Under the pieces are notes generated by a model that was not told where the DNA came from, ran no database searches, and was given only the letters and a program-made list of their open reading frames with translations. The translations under genes were made by a program, and so were the position numbers. This document shows positions 1 to 11,189 of a stretch of 64,000 bases of DNA, in pieces. Source of the stretch: Ophioderma brevispina (lineage: Eukaryota > Echinodermata > Ophiuroidea > Amphilepidida > Ophiodermatidae); contig JAMKCH010022421.1 of the NCBI GenBank assembly GCA_023653785.1, positions 1 through 64,000 of the forward strand, in the 5' to 3' direction. Numbering within the stretch: position 1 is the first letter of the stretch; the number at the start of each line of letters is the position of its first letter.

Positions 1-235
1 GTTGCGCGTGCGCGCCCGTGCCGTGTGGTGTGGCCAATTGTCACACGGCAAGGGACCAATGAGAGTGCGTAAAACAATCTCAGTGGTTTAAGAATAAATT
101 TCTAAATCGCTCTATTTCTCCCTAATCACTTCTATTGTCATCTGCTTATTAATATGTGTTTAATGTTCAATTGGAACCATTTAAAATTGGGAGCCAATGT
201 ATTCTGATGATTATCAAATAGTGTCTTTTTTAAAG

Positions 236-345
236 TGTAATTATGTTGTATATATAAGGGCCCTACTGTGAATCAGCATTGGTGTGTAGCTACCCTGTAA
301 ATATGGTAAAAAATAAATTAATAAAAAAAATAAATAAATACAACT
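236..345 (+). mobile_element. 3' terminus of a non-LTR retrotransposon (tail only)
   Basis: The stretch runs from a TATATAAGGGCCC-like 3' UTR through 'gtgtagctaccctgtaaata' into an A-rich tail of AATAAAT-type repeats ending near 345. This layout is typical of the 3' end of CR1/Jockey-type LINEs. No coding sequence for the element is visible in the 235 bases upstream, so it is either 5'-truncated or continues outside the window. The assignment rests on general appearance only. Confidence 0.35.
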
Positions 346-2314
346 TGGGGTTTGGCCCAATGCGTAAATTTAAAGCAATTCTTTTTTTAAATTTAGACGC
401 TAGAAAATTGCTCTTGTAATGTATATGGCTTTTACAGAGAATACGTGTAGATTTTTTACTAAGCATGCTCATCACAAAGTATTCCAAGAGTTTAAGTATA
501 TATATATATATATATATCATAGATATATATATCTTATAATATTATAGAAAGGATATTTCAAAGGAAACTCTTCACAGGTTAATTGTAACAAGTAGGATGC
601 TTATGGCATATAATAGATATTCTCTTGACAGCAGAGAATTGATAATGTAAATATATCATAAAGCTTAAACCTTTTACCAGAATTAAACACTTTGAGCACT
701 CCGCAGTGCGCATATTCTCTTCTGATATTCTAACGGTGATCTCTGAGTATGCGTGAGGCTTAACTGGCTACAATTTCTCAATGAGTGTCGTGGGACAACC
801 GCTGTTTCCAAACTCGCTTTGTGTGTGTACTTACACGTAGGTATGTTGATTCTTCATATTCTTACATGTCATCAGAAAAAAAAATCGCATACACAAATAA
901 TATAATTACAAAGATTTATTGAAATCAAATTCATAGAATACAATTCCTTAGTAAATAATAAGAGTATATAGTAAATAGTTACTGTCTCAGTCACTTCTAT
1001 TAGGCATTTTTCAAAATATCAATGATATCAAAAAATGAAGTTTTTTACACAATCTGTTTTTGTAGGCTTATCCAACAACCTGAATAGTTGCTTGTAGGGT
1101 TTGTTGTCGCCGGCAAAATGGCATTGGAATTGCAATTGAAAAACATAGTGTTGTCAATGGCTAAAGTCCATGGAACTTACCCCACATTTTGTGATTTCTT
1201 CACAGTTTGTTCAACCCCCGAAGGTTTAAAGGTTTGGATTTTCACGGTCTGGTTCCAATGCCTGAAATGAAGAGTTTATGTAGCACCCACAGAGAACTTA
1301 AAAAGGGAAGGTAAAGTGAAGTGCCTGAATCAAATTGATTTTCATTATTGAAAAACAATTAAATGATAAAAACATTAGAACTATTCAGGTTGTTCTGGAC
1401 ATTGGCCATTCCCGTGTCGTCAATATTATAAAATGTTTTTTGATATAGTTCTTTTGTAAATATTATTCACAAAACATAAAGACACTCAAATGCAACTCTT
1501 TTAATTGGTCATTAAGTGCATGCATGTGAGACGTGAGGGGCTGTTGAACTCAACTCAAAAGTTATACACAACAACGGCAACGGCAAATATGATCGCGATA
1601 TCTCCGATGCAATAGACACCAGGAGGGGGCGGTCCAAGAAAATTCCAATTGTCCACGTCGCCATGTGTGGAAACATATAAAAGTGAAATCTTGGAAATTA
1701 GATTTCAAGGAAATTTTATTCCAAACCCGTTGGAGATGAAGAATCAACTTCAACGTAACTGTTATTTCTGATTTTATTTCGGAGGTCGTACGTGTGGTCA
1801 CCCAGGACCGACCCACATCAAAGCCCAAAATTGGTTTGTGGTTTTGTACTGGGTTGTTGTAATTTCGTTTGAAATTTTGGGGAGGGTATGTTGAATGAGG
1901 CTTGGCCGCCATCCGTCTGGGATACACTGAAAAACATTACTTTGTCACGATTAAGGGTCTTATTTGACAAATTAACAATTGTCTATTGCAAATGACTTTT
2001 TGTTTATTATCAAGAAAATAAAACTAAATTGTTTTCATAATGTTCAATTATCAGCTGTTCAAATTAATTTTATAATCACATAAAATAAAATATTTTCATG
2101 ACTTATAATGTTTCACTTTTAAGAGTCCATGACAAATAATGAGTTGAAAAGTATCGTTAACTTATCATTTTTAGTACATGACGAAAAACATGGACAACTA
2201 AATGACAAAATAATGTATAATACTTTGTATTTGATGGACATGACTATTTAATGACAAACTATAGATCCTAAGTCGTCCTTGACCTAAACTTTAATTGTTA
2301 AGGTGTAGGAAATG
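346..2314. other. non-coding stretch, no gene seen
   Basis: It holds an AT dinucleotide run at about 496-532. Between about 1950 and 2280 the pentamer GTCAT/ATGAC recurs irregularly every 25-50 bases. A 121-codon open frame on the minus strand at 1562-1927 has no recognisable domain and is not called as a gene. Confidence 0.5.
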
Positions 2315-2744
2315 TCGCCCAAAAAAGCAATCGGGGGATTATCATAAAACGAGGTGAACGCTAGCAAACAAACCAAGAATGGATAAAACCACAGTTTTGC
2401 AAACATATCCAAGGAGGCACATTAATCATAAGGGATAATGAAAGTATTATGGCGTCAAAGAAACGCAAGAATGTTGAAAAGCCGAAATATCTCAAGTCCT
2501 AAAAGTATACGAAAAAAAGAGCTCAACAAGGCCATCAAGCATAATAAAACAACGAACGCAAATACATTGACATTCTGGCGAAAATCATACGGCCATGAAA
2601 TTGTACGTTTGCCTCCCTACACTATGACGTGAACCCTGAAAACCAGGACTGGGCCAACCGCCAACATAAACGAGTTACTTTCCTAAATACACAATTCAGT
2701 ATGGAAGCGATTAAGAAATCATTTGATGAGGCAGCCCAAAAAAA

Positions 2745-2795
<51 letters not shown>

Positions 2796-2955
2796 GGAAC
2801 AAATTACAGCTTCTTACTGGGACAGATGTAGTGCGCCACATCCTTAATGTGGAGAGCTCTTATTGGATAAAGCGAACATCTGTGACATTGAAATTGAACA
2901 AGATTTTGTTGAAATTAGCAGAGGATCTGATGCGAGAGAGAATCGGAAGCAAGTG
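2315..2955 (+). pseudogene. decayed DDE transposase, IS630/Tc1-mariner superfamily (DDE_3 type)
   Basis: Conceptual translation across several frame changes gives the C-terminal half of a DDE transposase. In order one reads a GDYH motif (near 2336), EWIKPQF (near 2378), the segment 'GGTLIIRDNESI' holding the second catalytic Asp (near 2415-2450), a Lys-rich linker with 'SIRKKELNKAI', then 'YGHEIVRLPPYHYDVNPE', the block where DLNPIE normally lies. The tail 'DVVRHILNVESSYW' and 'DIEIEQDFVEISRGSD' follows. These blocks match, in order, transposases common in cnidarians and other invertebrates that end in LPPYHCDLNPIE. The catalytic Glu block is altered (VNPENQDW). At least three frameshifts or stops and a 48-base A run break the frame. 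I found no inverted ends. It is certainly inactive. Confidence 0.65.
2746..2793. repeat. poly-A run, 48 bases, inside a transposase remnant
   Basis: Seven As (2738-2744), a C and then 48 consecutive As lie in the middle of the transposase C-terminus, between the 'SFDEAAQ' block and the 'DVVRHILNVE' block. The run probably expanded from a short A tract. In translation it makes a spurious poly-lysine stretch. Confidence 0.9.
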
Positions 2956-4396
2956 AAGATTATTGGGGGGCAATTTATTTAAAAACTATGGAGTGACAAA
3001 ATATTGAATACAACCAGTTTTACAAAAGATCAAATAAAATTAGAATACAAAGACAATGCAAATATCTGCATAAACTTCATAGGTACCTGAGTGCATGATA
3101 TAGGCACAGATGGTAAACGTGAAAACATCCAATTCTGACTAATCGTATTTGCTTCAGTGGATTTCAATGTATACAGGTGAGTTGAATGTTGCGACGTTTG
3201 AGCGCCCGTGCCTGTGGATACGAAAGGAACACAAAGTCTTTGCACTCTCTATGTAACATGAAGGCCGGACTTATTTAGTTCGTTTCATGAAACAGGTGCG
3301 TCGGGTCGCCTCGGCCTCCTCTCCCATCGACGCGTCCAAAACTTTCCTCCGGTGACACGATTGGTTGAATCTTCATAATTGTGTTGATGGAAATTATGAA
3401 TTGAAAAAGGCCTTGCTGACAAACAATATGTACAGTACTTGTTGCGGCGTGAAGCGCGATAACTATTTTGCCATTTGAAACCTAATTTAAGTCGTTAACT
3501 GTAATCTAAATTAGAACCAAATACGCCGAAGAAATTACCATTTGTAAAGTAATATGGTACAATATGATGTTATTTTGGTAAAAAGCCAGTGATCATGTGT
3601 CTAACTTGGAGGAGGCTCTTATATCATCTCCCTCATCAAAATATTGTGGAGCTAAAACCCCACCAGATTTACACCTATGGTCTTTCATAAATCGTGGATG
3701 CTTTTGCAGAATAGCCTGAGGATGTAAAGGTGAATATGTCTAATATGTTGTCTGTGGAGGGTACGTGCATGAGGGAAAGTGAGAGAGGGAGAGAGAGAGA
3801 GAGATAATAGTACTATATGCTAATACTTGGGAATTTTTTTTTCAAAACAAGAAGATTATGTAATGGCCATTGGGCTGATGCAAAACAAATCTAGCAAAGT
3901 ATTTTGTTGCCAAATGAATTTTTGAAATGGTTCCTTGTAATTTTAATTTTCCATTTAAAGTTCAATGGGGAATTTTTTGGCACATTGGATATGATTGTTT
4001 TTTAAAAAACACACACAGAGATGCTTTATGGTCCAAAAAAATGGCAACAGAAAATGTCAAAAAATTATACCGAATTACGACAAGATTTAAAAAAAAAAGC
4101 GAAAATTGTATCGTGGGTGCAAAGCGACGAAGTATAAATAGCCGTAAGCAACAGGACTTACAAAATGGCATAAGGAAGGCATGCCCTTATGTTGTGGCAT
4201 GCGTCAGTGAAAACTCTTTGTATAACATTTAATCCTTTGACTTGGGTAAAGCCTTTCACAACAGTGATACAATGACGTTTATCGTGCTTCTTTTGTAAGT
4301 CTACTGGCTGAACTGCTATTTCTATTTACTGCTCTGCCCACCCCCACAATTACCATTTGTAAAATTGAGCCCGTCGCAATTAACACCATATTATTA
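2956..4396. other. non-coding stretch with a GA microsatellite
   Basis: No gene or known element was recognised. A short GA repeat lies at 3781-3804. Small open frames at 3030-3245 and 3927-4232 have no domain and no supporting splice context. Confidence 0.5.
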
Positions 4397-4397
4397 A

Positions 4398-4658
4398 AGG
4401 CACTATCAGTGAGTTGTTATAGGCCGAAAGAACTAATAAGGACACAATCTAATATTTTAGTCATTTATGTCCGTATGCACCACTTACTACAACACATAAT
4501 TCAATGGAGGATTTGTATCTTTAGGACACAGCTTTTCTCCTTTTTCTCATTTTTCGTTGGAAAAAAACGTAAGAGATTCTACAGATCATTCTTCATTTTT
4601 AGCTTTTCTGCAAATTTAAAATATTTTGATCTTTTGGGGGGATCACTGATAGTGTCCT
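4398..4658. mobile_element. MITE with CACTATCAGTGA ends (family shared with 60943-61288)
   Basis: The left end reads 'aggcactatcagtgag' and the right end, reverse complemented, reads 'aggacactatcagtgatc', giving inverted repeats of about 15 bases around 260 bp. The interior contains a segment (around 4460-4535) that matches the reverse complement of the interior of the 60943-61288 element, including 'ctactacaacac' followed by a TAATTCAATGGAG-like block. The two are therefore copies of one family in opposite orientation. No open frame suggests a protein, so it is non-autonomous. Confidence 0.7.
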
Positions 4659-5936
4659 GTAACTTTGCCAATATTTATTAGAATTATACAAGTTTAAAAC
4701 ATCTTTGTGTTTCTGGCAAAATATGTTGAGAAGAACATTCCATTTTGAAGTTATGTCTAAAATCGCCTAATTCCCCGTTGACTTTACATGCAATCTAAAA
4801 AATTCCAAGGAACCAATAAAAAAATTATTTGGAATCTTAAGGCTTGCAGATATGTTAGATCAGCCAAAAATGCCATAATAAAAATCTACTACACTAAATA
4901 GAGATGGAAAAAAACAGTGTTTATTTGCCCACTCCTACAGGGCCGGACATTTCATGATCCGTATCTTCGTTCCCCCAACTAACCTTAAAAAAGGCTGAGA
5001 TTCGTATATCCTTTTGTAGCCCGGTTAACTAAGTATTGTGTGGTATATGTGCTAGACTTACACAAATGATCTACTATGAAAGAAATCAGTAATTTGGTAT
5101 TTTTCTGCCCCTTAAACGGACAGGGGGACATTTCATCACACTGGAAATGGGGGATGAACCAAAATGTAATCATTGCTCATAACTCAACACGCAACCACTC
5201 AGAATTCAAATGAAATTTTAAAAAAAAAATCCGCCTTTTCGAGAATATTATAGTGATCCATAACAAAAATGAAGGTGCTAAGGATATGAAAATACACTTC
5301 CTTAGCATCTGGGGTCTGATTATAAGAGATGCTTAACTACGGGTTTGTCTAGCATGCCAATACCAGCCCAATTAGGAAACCTGTGAGAAGAGGTAAATAT
5401 TATTAGCCAAGTTTCCATTGTCTCTATCTTCAAAACTGCGAGAAGAAAAGAGGGTTGGAAAGGAAGTGTAACAACTGAACAGAAGATCTTTAGATAGAAG
5501 AAACGAAGTTTGCTCTGTAAACTGTTGACAACTCTACGCAGAGAGCACGTGTAAATACATGTGCTAAAGCTACTTTGAGGACCGGAAGTAATCTACAAAT
5601 TAAAAATGGTGAATTACTAAAAACACTTGTTGCAAGAGTTTCGAAGATATGAAATGCCGATTGAATTGTATACAACTTTAAATACAAATATTTAATGTTT
5701 AATTTGTTTTTTGAAAGGATGTGTAGGATGAATTGAAGGTTATTTAAAATACTATAGCGAAGAAAACGTTCTTGTGAATGTCTGGCAGTATTTCATTCCA
5801 TTCCATGAGCTTCCTATTCATCAATGAAATGTTTACTGATACGGCTCTATTTATTATGTGGACTTGTGCGTGCCTGAGATCATGTTCATTGTAATAAGTA
5901 TTCATAAGCTATGGTCGACCAGTGCCAAACAGAGGG
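4659..5936. other. non-coding stretch, nothing recognised
   Basis: It contains short open frames only (4985-5173 and 5490-5687 on the minus strand), none with a recognisable motif, and no clear repeat. Confidence 0.45.
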
Positions 5937-6658
5937 CTCATAACATCAGGATTAATGGGCGTTTTATAGGCGCGTTGAGCTTCACATTATCCCGACTTGC
6001 AAATTTGAATTACCCAATCCCACAGCTGACGATGCTAAACCCATGCCCCAAAGTAATTAAAAAACTCCAAAATAGGCAACAAAGGGTTCTGAAATTTAGG
6101 TTCATGCTTTATAGATTTATACTGTCTCTTACATCTGGACTACTAGATTTGTATAGAATGAAATTTAACTATTACTTTCCAGGTGGTATACAAGGAAGAT
6201 ATTTATAATCTTTTCCTGAGATGGCATTGCTCAGTTCGGCAAGAGCGCCGGCGGTAAATACGGAGGCCGCCGGTTCAAATCCCAAGGCACACGTTGGTTT
6301 TTTTCTTAAACACTTACAGTGCAGGCCATCTCCAGGGAAGATGAATAAATATTTAATTGTATAGAATGCTGAATTCATTAGAAGGGTCAAACATCTAGAA
6401 TTAATGGGGCGTTTTATGGGGCGCGTTGACATTCGCATTAATCCCGTCCTTGGAAATTTGGATTCACAATCCCACAGCTGACGATGATGCTTCAAATAAA
6501 TTAAATCAATAGCAACAAGGATTCTGAGATTATATCATGCATTTGAGGAGGTGCTTTGAGATTCCCATTAATTCCAACCTTGTAAATTTGAATTACAAAG
6601 CTCCCACAGCGCGATACGAAACTATACTAACATAATTAAATCAATAGCAACAGATGAT
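5937..6658 (+). repeat. three diverged direct copies of a 115-170 bp repeat, interrupted by a SINE
   Basis: The blocks 5937-6110, 6385-6530 and 6543-6658 share, in order, a GCGTTTTAT segment followed by GCGCGTTGA (first two only), 'attcccattaattcc'-like and 'aaatttgaattac'-like segments, 'cccacagctgacgatg', and an AATTAAATCAATAGCAACA-like end followed by 'ggattctgag'. The third copy lacks the first part. A tRNA-derived SINE lies between copies one and two. No coding potential was recognised, and the origin is unknown. Confidence 0.65.
6216..6370 (+). mobile_element. tRNA-derived SINE (type 1)
   Basis: A tRNA-like head carries an A-box-like 'ttgctcagttcgg' (about 6227-6239) and a B-box 'ggttcaaatcc' (about 6272-6282), with a complementary GGCGG/CCGCC stem before the B-box. 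The head flows into a short unrelated body. The 3' limit is approximate. No acceptor stem closes the structure, so it is a SINE head and not a tRNA gene. Confidence 0.65.
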
Positions 6659-6786
6659 AATTTTCTACGCTTGGATTAAGTAGCCCTTCCTATTATGCAG
6701 GTATACCATGTTGGGTGCGATACGTGGCTTTTGGCGCATTACCCAATTACAATGATGTTGTGTGTTATTGGGGTTGTTTTGTTGTA

Positions 6787-6915
6787 GGGCACGTGTGGTC
6801 CAGTGGATTGAGCATTCCGCCCCGCACTCCAAAGGGTGTGGGTTGGAGTCCACTATGGCCAACGTGTTGCGGCACCTTGAGTAAGACGCTTTACTTCAAT
6901 TACTCTCTACACAGC
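6787..6915 (+). mobile_element. tRNA-derived SINE (type 2), 5' part
   Basis: It begins 'gggcacgtgtggtccagtgg' (A-box region) and continues through a degenerate B-box 'ggttggagtcc' to 'ccttgagtaagacgctttac'. The same order of segments is seen in the fuller copy at 52537-53040, where the B-box is canonical (GTTCGAGCCC). This copy is 3'-truncated at about 6915. Confidence 0.7.
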
Positions 6916-7740
6916 ACGAATTCTCGTAAACAATTACAAATGAAGAGCGCCGCTCATTAAAATCATTACTGAAATGTGACGTCAATTGTGAACAGCTTGG
7001 GGAAATTTCGGAAATTCTGCAAGGTGTGTTCATTGGACGTTTGAGAGACTTCTTAGACCTAGTTGTCAAAAATATAAGCGCCAATGATAATGGGAAAATC
7101 CGGGATGGTCTCGGCTATTGGAAGCTGAAAAGATTTAAATCCAGACTTTCCGTTGAATTTGGTTGTTGTTTTTGTGTTAGTAAAGGTGCTGCCCGTGCAT
7201 GAGTCAATCCAGGGAAATTGGGGGTGAAAAAGTATCCTAAATAATCGTATATTATGCGCGATATTATTGTGACTAGTGAGAGGTACTATTTTGTGTCGGT
7301 GTCACTGGTCAATTCTGAAAACACACTGTCTATCTATGCAGGGACATGAACGTTCACAGTGTGACATTGCAAAAATATGCATGGCTATTTTCCGGCAGTG
7401 GAACCAAGTTAAGGTGAATTGGGAAATGCAATGGGAGTATTGATTGCTGTATTAATTATATGCGCGGACCGTGTTTTTAGCTAGGAAGGGTCTCAGTTTG
7501 CGGTCGCGGGCAAGCATGCTGTTTGACATGATACGTACAATGTACACACAAATTTTACTGCATTCGGTTGTGGGTATATACTGCCGTGGCTGATCGAGCG
7601 CTCGCATAGATCGCCGAGAAGTTTCTGGTTAGTTGCCTATATAGGAATGTACTACACATGCTCGAATTCAGCGTCGGTGACTAGCGGTGGTGAATAGACT
7701 TATTGTATACAGGGGCTTCAATAGAGTAGGATTGTTTGTG
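6916..7740. other. non-coding stretch, nothing recognised
   Basis: No open frame with a domain, no clear repeat and no RNA gene was seen. Confidence 0.4.
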
Positions 7741-7905
7741 GCCAGGTTGTATTACATGGGTCTCAGCATTATCAATGCTGGGAAAGTAAAGAATCGCTGG
7801 GCGGGAGAAGTGGCGAACCCCTCAGCAAAAATAATTCGGATAGGAGTTCGGCCCAACGCTAAGTAAAGAAAGATGGGCACTCCGCGCACGAGCGTGCTCG
7901 GGCAC
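7741..7905 (+). mobile_element. SINE type 2, 3' part
   Basis: The sequence matches the 3' half of the copy at 52537-53040. Shared segments, in order, are a TGTATTACATGG/TGTATATGACAC pair, 'aatgctgggaaagtaa', the 'gagttcggcccaacgct' region (52968: GAGTCTGGCCCAATCGCT) and 'agatgggcactccg'. The tRNA head is absent. Confidence 0.6.
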
Positions 7906-8359
7906 TACAATTTACTTTTTTTTTATTGTTTGTAGGCTAAATGGAGCGGTTTGTTTGGCCTGAGGTGCAATGATTTGTGAGCAATCTATATAATCTAATA
8001 CATGTTTATTGGGCATTTATATAGGGTGCTAATCTCCAAATTGCCGCGTACGGGATGCCAAATAAATCCGACCACCCCCCGAGTGAGGACTGTGAGGACA
8101 CCAACAGGAAACGGGCTTGGTCACCTATATGGTCCCAATACGTCCGCGCACATCAATAGTGATTGGGTTCTAATATGGGTCTTAAGTCCATGTAGACTCC
8201 CGAGAGACTCGCCCGTGCTTTTAAAACCAACGTTGGTTGACGTGTGAGGAGCCAACGTTAAATTAATTGGTGTACATCAAACTTATAACTTGTACACAAA
8301 CGGAATGTCGCCCTGGACTTCAGGCAATGATTATGTGAGCATAATCTATAGAATCTATA

Positions 8360-9239
8360 TACTACGTGAATCAAAAAAAATTGTGCAAGGATTAAAGATG
8401 ATCTGGACCTTAATGCAATCGCTATATCATAGATTTGTTGTTGTTTTTATAAAACGCATCTGATATACTTCCAAATGTTGAAAAAATTTAAGAAATCGAT
8501 TAAATAATAAGCCAGATATGACCAATTTTGTAAGCACACCCCTTTATTCGCCATTCCTATGGGATTTACACACATTAAACTTGTGTTTGTGAAAATGTAC
8601 AATATCAATATCATGACGCCTTTGTCAACTTAATGCTACATTTTCTTGATTATTTCGACTACGGATTCATCAATGAATTTATTTATACCAATGTGCCAAC
8701 TGATAGGACGAATCCAAACACCAATTCACCTGTTGCAGAGCAAGAAAAACAAGATCTTCCCATTGTTTAGGATATTGCAAAGAGTTCAGTCCCTTTAATT
8801 GGCATAACTTGTATCTATACCTGGATCACAGTAGTAGTGTTAAAACCCTTTTCATTTACACATCAGGGTTATGGGTGAGATTTTGTGTGAACATTAAATT
8901 CTTTTTGAAGATTAATGAAGGAGATTATGGCTATTCATAGATCAATTAAACAAAAAAAAACATAGGTCATCATTACTTTCATAATGCTATGCCTCGTATA
9001 TCGTACATTGACGTATTCTCGCTTAACTGTGTAAATCCCATTGGAATGGAGGAAAAAGATGTATGCTTACAAAATTGGTAATATCTGGCTTATTTTTTAA
9101 TCGCTTTCTTTCATTTTTTCAACATTTGGAAGCATATTAGATTTGCTTTATTAAAACAAAAACAAATCTCTGATTCCGTGTTTTTATCAAGGTCAAAGTC
9201 ATCTGTAACCCTTGCACAATTTTTTTTGATTCACGTAGT
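8360..9239. mobile_element. foldback element with ~210-bp inverted arms (array unit 1)
   Basis: The left arm (8360-8572) starts 'tactacgtgaatcaaaaaaa' and ends at 'gggatttacaca'. The right arm (9030-9239) is its reverse complement, starting 'tgtgtaaatccca' and ending 'gattcacgtagta'. Matching inner blocks include 'ttgtgcaagg', 'gccagatatgaccaattttg' and 'aaacgcatctgatat'. The loop of about 460 bases has no conserved frame. It looks like a non-autonomous foldback or MITE-type element that became fixed within a tandemly amplified unit. Confidence 0.8.
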
Positions 9240-9314
9240 ACATGTTTATTGGGCATTTATATAGGGTTCTAATCTTCCAAATTGCCGTACGTAGATGCCA
9301 AATAAATCCGACCG

Positions 9315-9315
<1 letters not shown>

Positions 9316-9359
<44 letters not shown>
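9316..9359. repeat. poly-C run, 44 bases
   Basis: The run starts after 'aataaatccgaccga' and ends at 'gagtgagactgtgaggac'. The orthologous site in the neighbouring unit has only 6 Cs, so this is a recent expansion or an assembly artefact. Confidence 0.9.
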
Positions 9360-9360
<1 letters not shown>

Positions 9361-9645
9361 AGTGAGACTGTGAGGACACAAACAGGAAACGGGCTTGGTC
9401 ACCTATATGGTCCCAATACGTACCGCGCACATCAATATTGATCTGGATCTAATATGGGTCTTAAAGTGCCATGTAGACTCCCGAGAGACTCGCCCGTGCT
9501 TTTAAAACCAACTCTGGTTGACGTGTGAAGGAGCCAAGTTAAATAATTCTGGTGTACATCAAACTATACTTGTACACAACGTGAATGTCGCCCTGTACTT
9601 GCATGCAATGATTTATGTGCTGTCATAATCTGCTGAAATCTATAA

Positions 9646-10535
9646 CCTACTTTAATGCAAAAAAACTTTGAAGGATTAAAGATGATCTGACCTTAAGCAA
9701 CATCGACTATATCATAGTTATTTTGTGGTTTTTTATCAAACGCATCTGATATCTGTCCAAATTGGGTGTGAAAAATTAAGAATCGTATTAAATAATAAGC
9801 CAGATAGGACCAATTTTGTAACAGCACCCTTTATTCGCATTCTATGGGATTTAGGCAGGACACACTTAAACTTTTGTTTGCCACATGTTCCAATCAATCT
9901 CAAATACGCCTTGTCACTAATGTACATTGTTCTGATGTATTTCGACTACGGATTCATCCACTGATTTTATTTATACCAATGTTCCAACTGATGACGAATC
10001 CAAACACTAATGGATCACCTGGTGCAGACAAGAAAAATATCTTCCCAATGTTTCGGATATTGCAAAGAGTTCCGTCCCTTTACTTGGCCATAACTTGTAG
10101 CTATACCTGGATCACAGTAGTAGTGTTAAAACCCTTTTCATTTACCACATCATTGTTATGGGTGAGAATTTATGTGTGAACGTAATGCTTTTGAAGATTA
10201 ATTAAGGAGATTATGGGCTATTATAATCATTAACAAAAAAAACATAGGTCATCATTACTTTCATATGCTATACCTCGTATATCGTACATTGACGTATTCT
10301 CGCTTACCTGTGTAAATCCCATTGGAATGGAGGAAAACGAGAGGTTTCTTACAAATTGGTAGATCTGTCTTGCTTTTTTAATCGCTTCTTCATCGATGTT
10401 TTTCAACAGTTGGTGACAGTCCTATAGATTTATGATGTTGTATTAAACAACAACAACATCTGATTGATCCGTGTGTTTTATCAGGGTCAAGGTTCATCTT
10501 AACCCTGCACAATTTTTTTTGGATTCACGTATTAC
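9646..10535. mobile_element. foldback element, second copy (array unit 2)
   Basis: This is the unit-2 copy of the 8360-9239 element. The left arm lies at about 9646-9857, with 'aggattaaagatgatctgac' near its start, and the right arm ends near 10535 with 'ggattcacgtattac'. It differs from the first copy mainly by small indels. Confidence 0.75.
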
Positions 10536-10870
10536 ATTTTTAGTGGCATTTATATAGGGGTTTCTAATCTTCCAATTGCCGTACGTGGATGCCAAATAAA
10601 TCCGACCCCCCCCCCCGATGAGACTTTGAGGACACAAACAGGAAAATTCCCGGGCTTGGTCACCTATATGGTCCCAATACGTACCCGCGCACATCAATCT
10701 TGAGATCTGGACTAATATGGTCTTAAAAGTGCCATGTAGACTCCGAGAGACTCGCCCGTGCCTTTAAAAGCAACTTTGTTGACGTGGTGAAGGAGCCCAG
10801 TTAATAATTCTGGTGTACAATCAACTATACTTGTACACAACGGAATTTCTCCTTGGAAACTTCATGGCAG

Positions 10871-11189
10871 TGTTGTGGCACAAAAAACGGGGAAGGTTAC
10901 TAACAGGCTGATCTTTGTGCCAGTGTCAGAACAACCCGGATTAAATTTGATCCCAGACTCGAGTTCTACAGCCCAAAGTCATCAACAAAGAAATTATCCA
11001 AATCAGAAAAAAAATGGTTTAATCATTAAAGTTCAAAATAAATAGTTGGCATACTATTAAAGAACAAAGATCGTGTTTTCCAATAGTGTTTGTTTCATCT
11101 TATTTGCCTTTGTCAATTAGAGATATAAAATCAATTTGAGTGTGATAAATTTTTGCACACAAATTTCCTGTTACAGAATTTGATCCAAC
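10871..11189. other. junction between tandem array and LINE, nothing recognised
   Basis: AT-rich sequence without a clear open frame. It may belong to the upstream, unrecognisable part of the LINE that follows. Confidence 0.35.

Larger units (their letters stand above)
7960..10870 (+). repeat. tandem array of a 1.24-1.29 kb unit (about 2.3 copies)
   Basis: Unit 1 starts near 7999 ('catgtttattgggcattta'), unit 2 at 9240 with the same sequence, and a partial unit 3 near 10531, ending about 10870. Each unit has a roughly 360-base spacer followed by a foldback element. The spacer holds a poly-C site, 'gggcttggtcacctatatgg', 'tgtagactcccgagagactc' and 'tacttgtacacaac'. Copies are close in sequence but differ by many one-base indels, chiefly in homopolymers. 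The poly-C site has 6 Cs in unit 1, 44 in unit 2 and about 10 in unit 3. Open frames inside are not conserved between units. Confidence 0.9.

Noticed and set aside
1562..1927. 121-codon minus-strand frame preceded by a possible splice acceptor
   Set aside because: No domain, odd composition and no flanking exon; not supported as a gene.
2629..2956. Proteins with long lysine runs
   Set aside because: They are produced by a poly-A run inside a dead transposase.
3927..4010. Peptide resembling a Cys-loop (C followed by FPF and Q) of a ligand-gated channel
   Set aside because: The second Cys, Asp and the surrounding conserved residues are missing; a chance match.
9725..10179. Overlapping open frames in the tandem array
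   Set aside because: They are not conserved between the array units, which differ by frameshifting indels.
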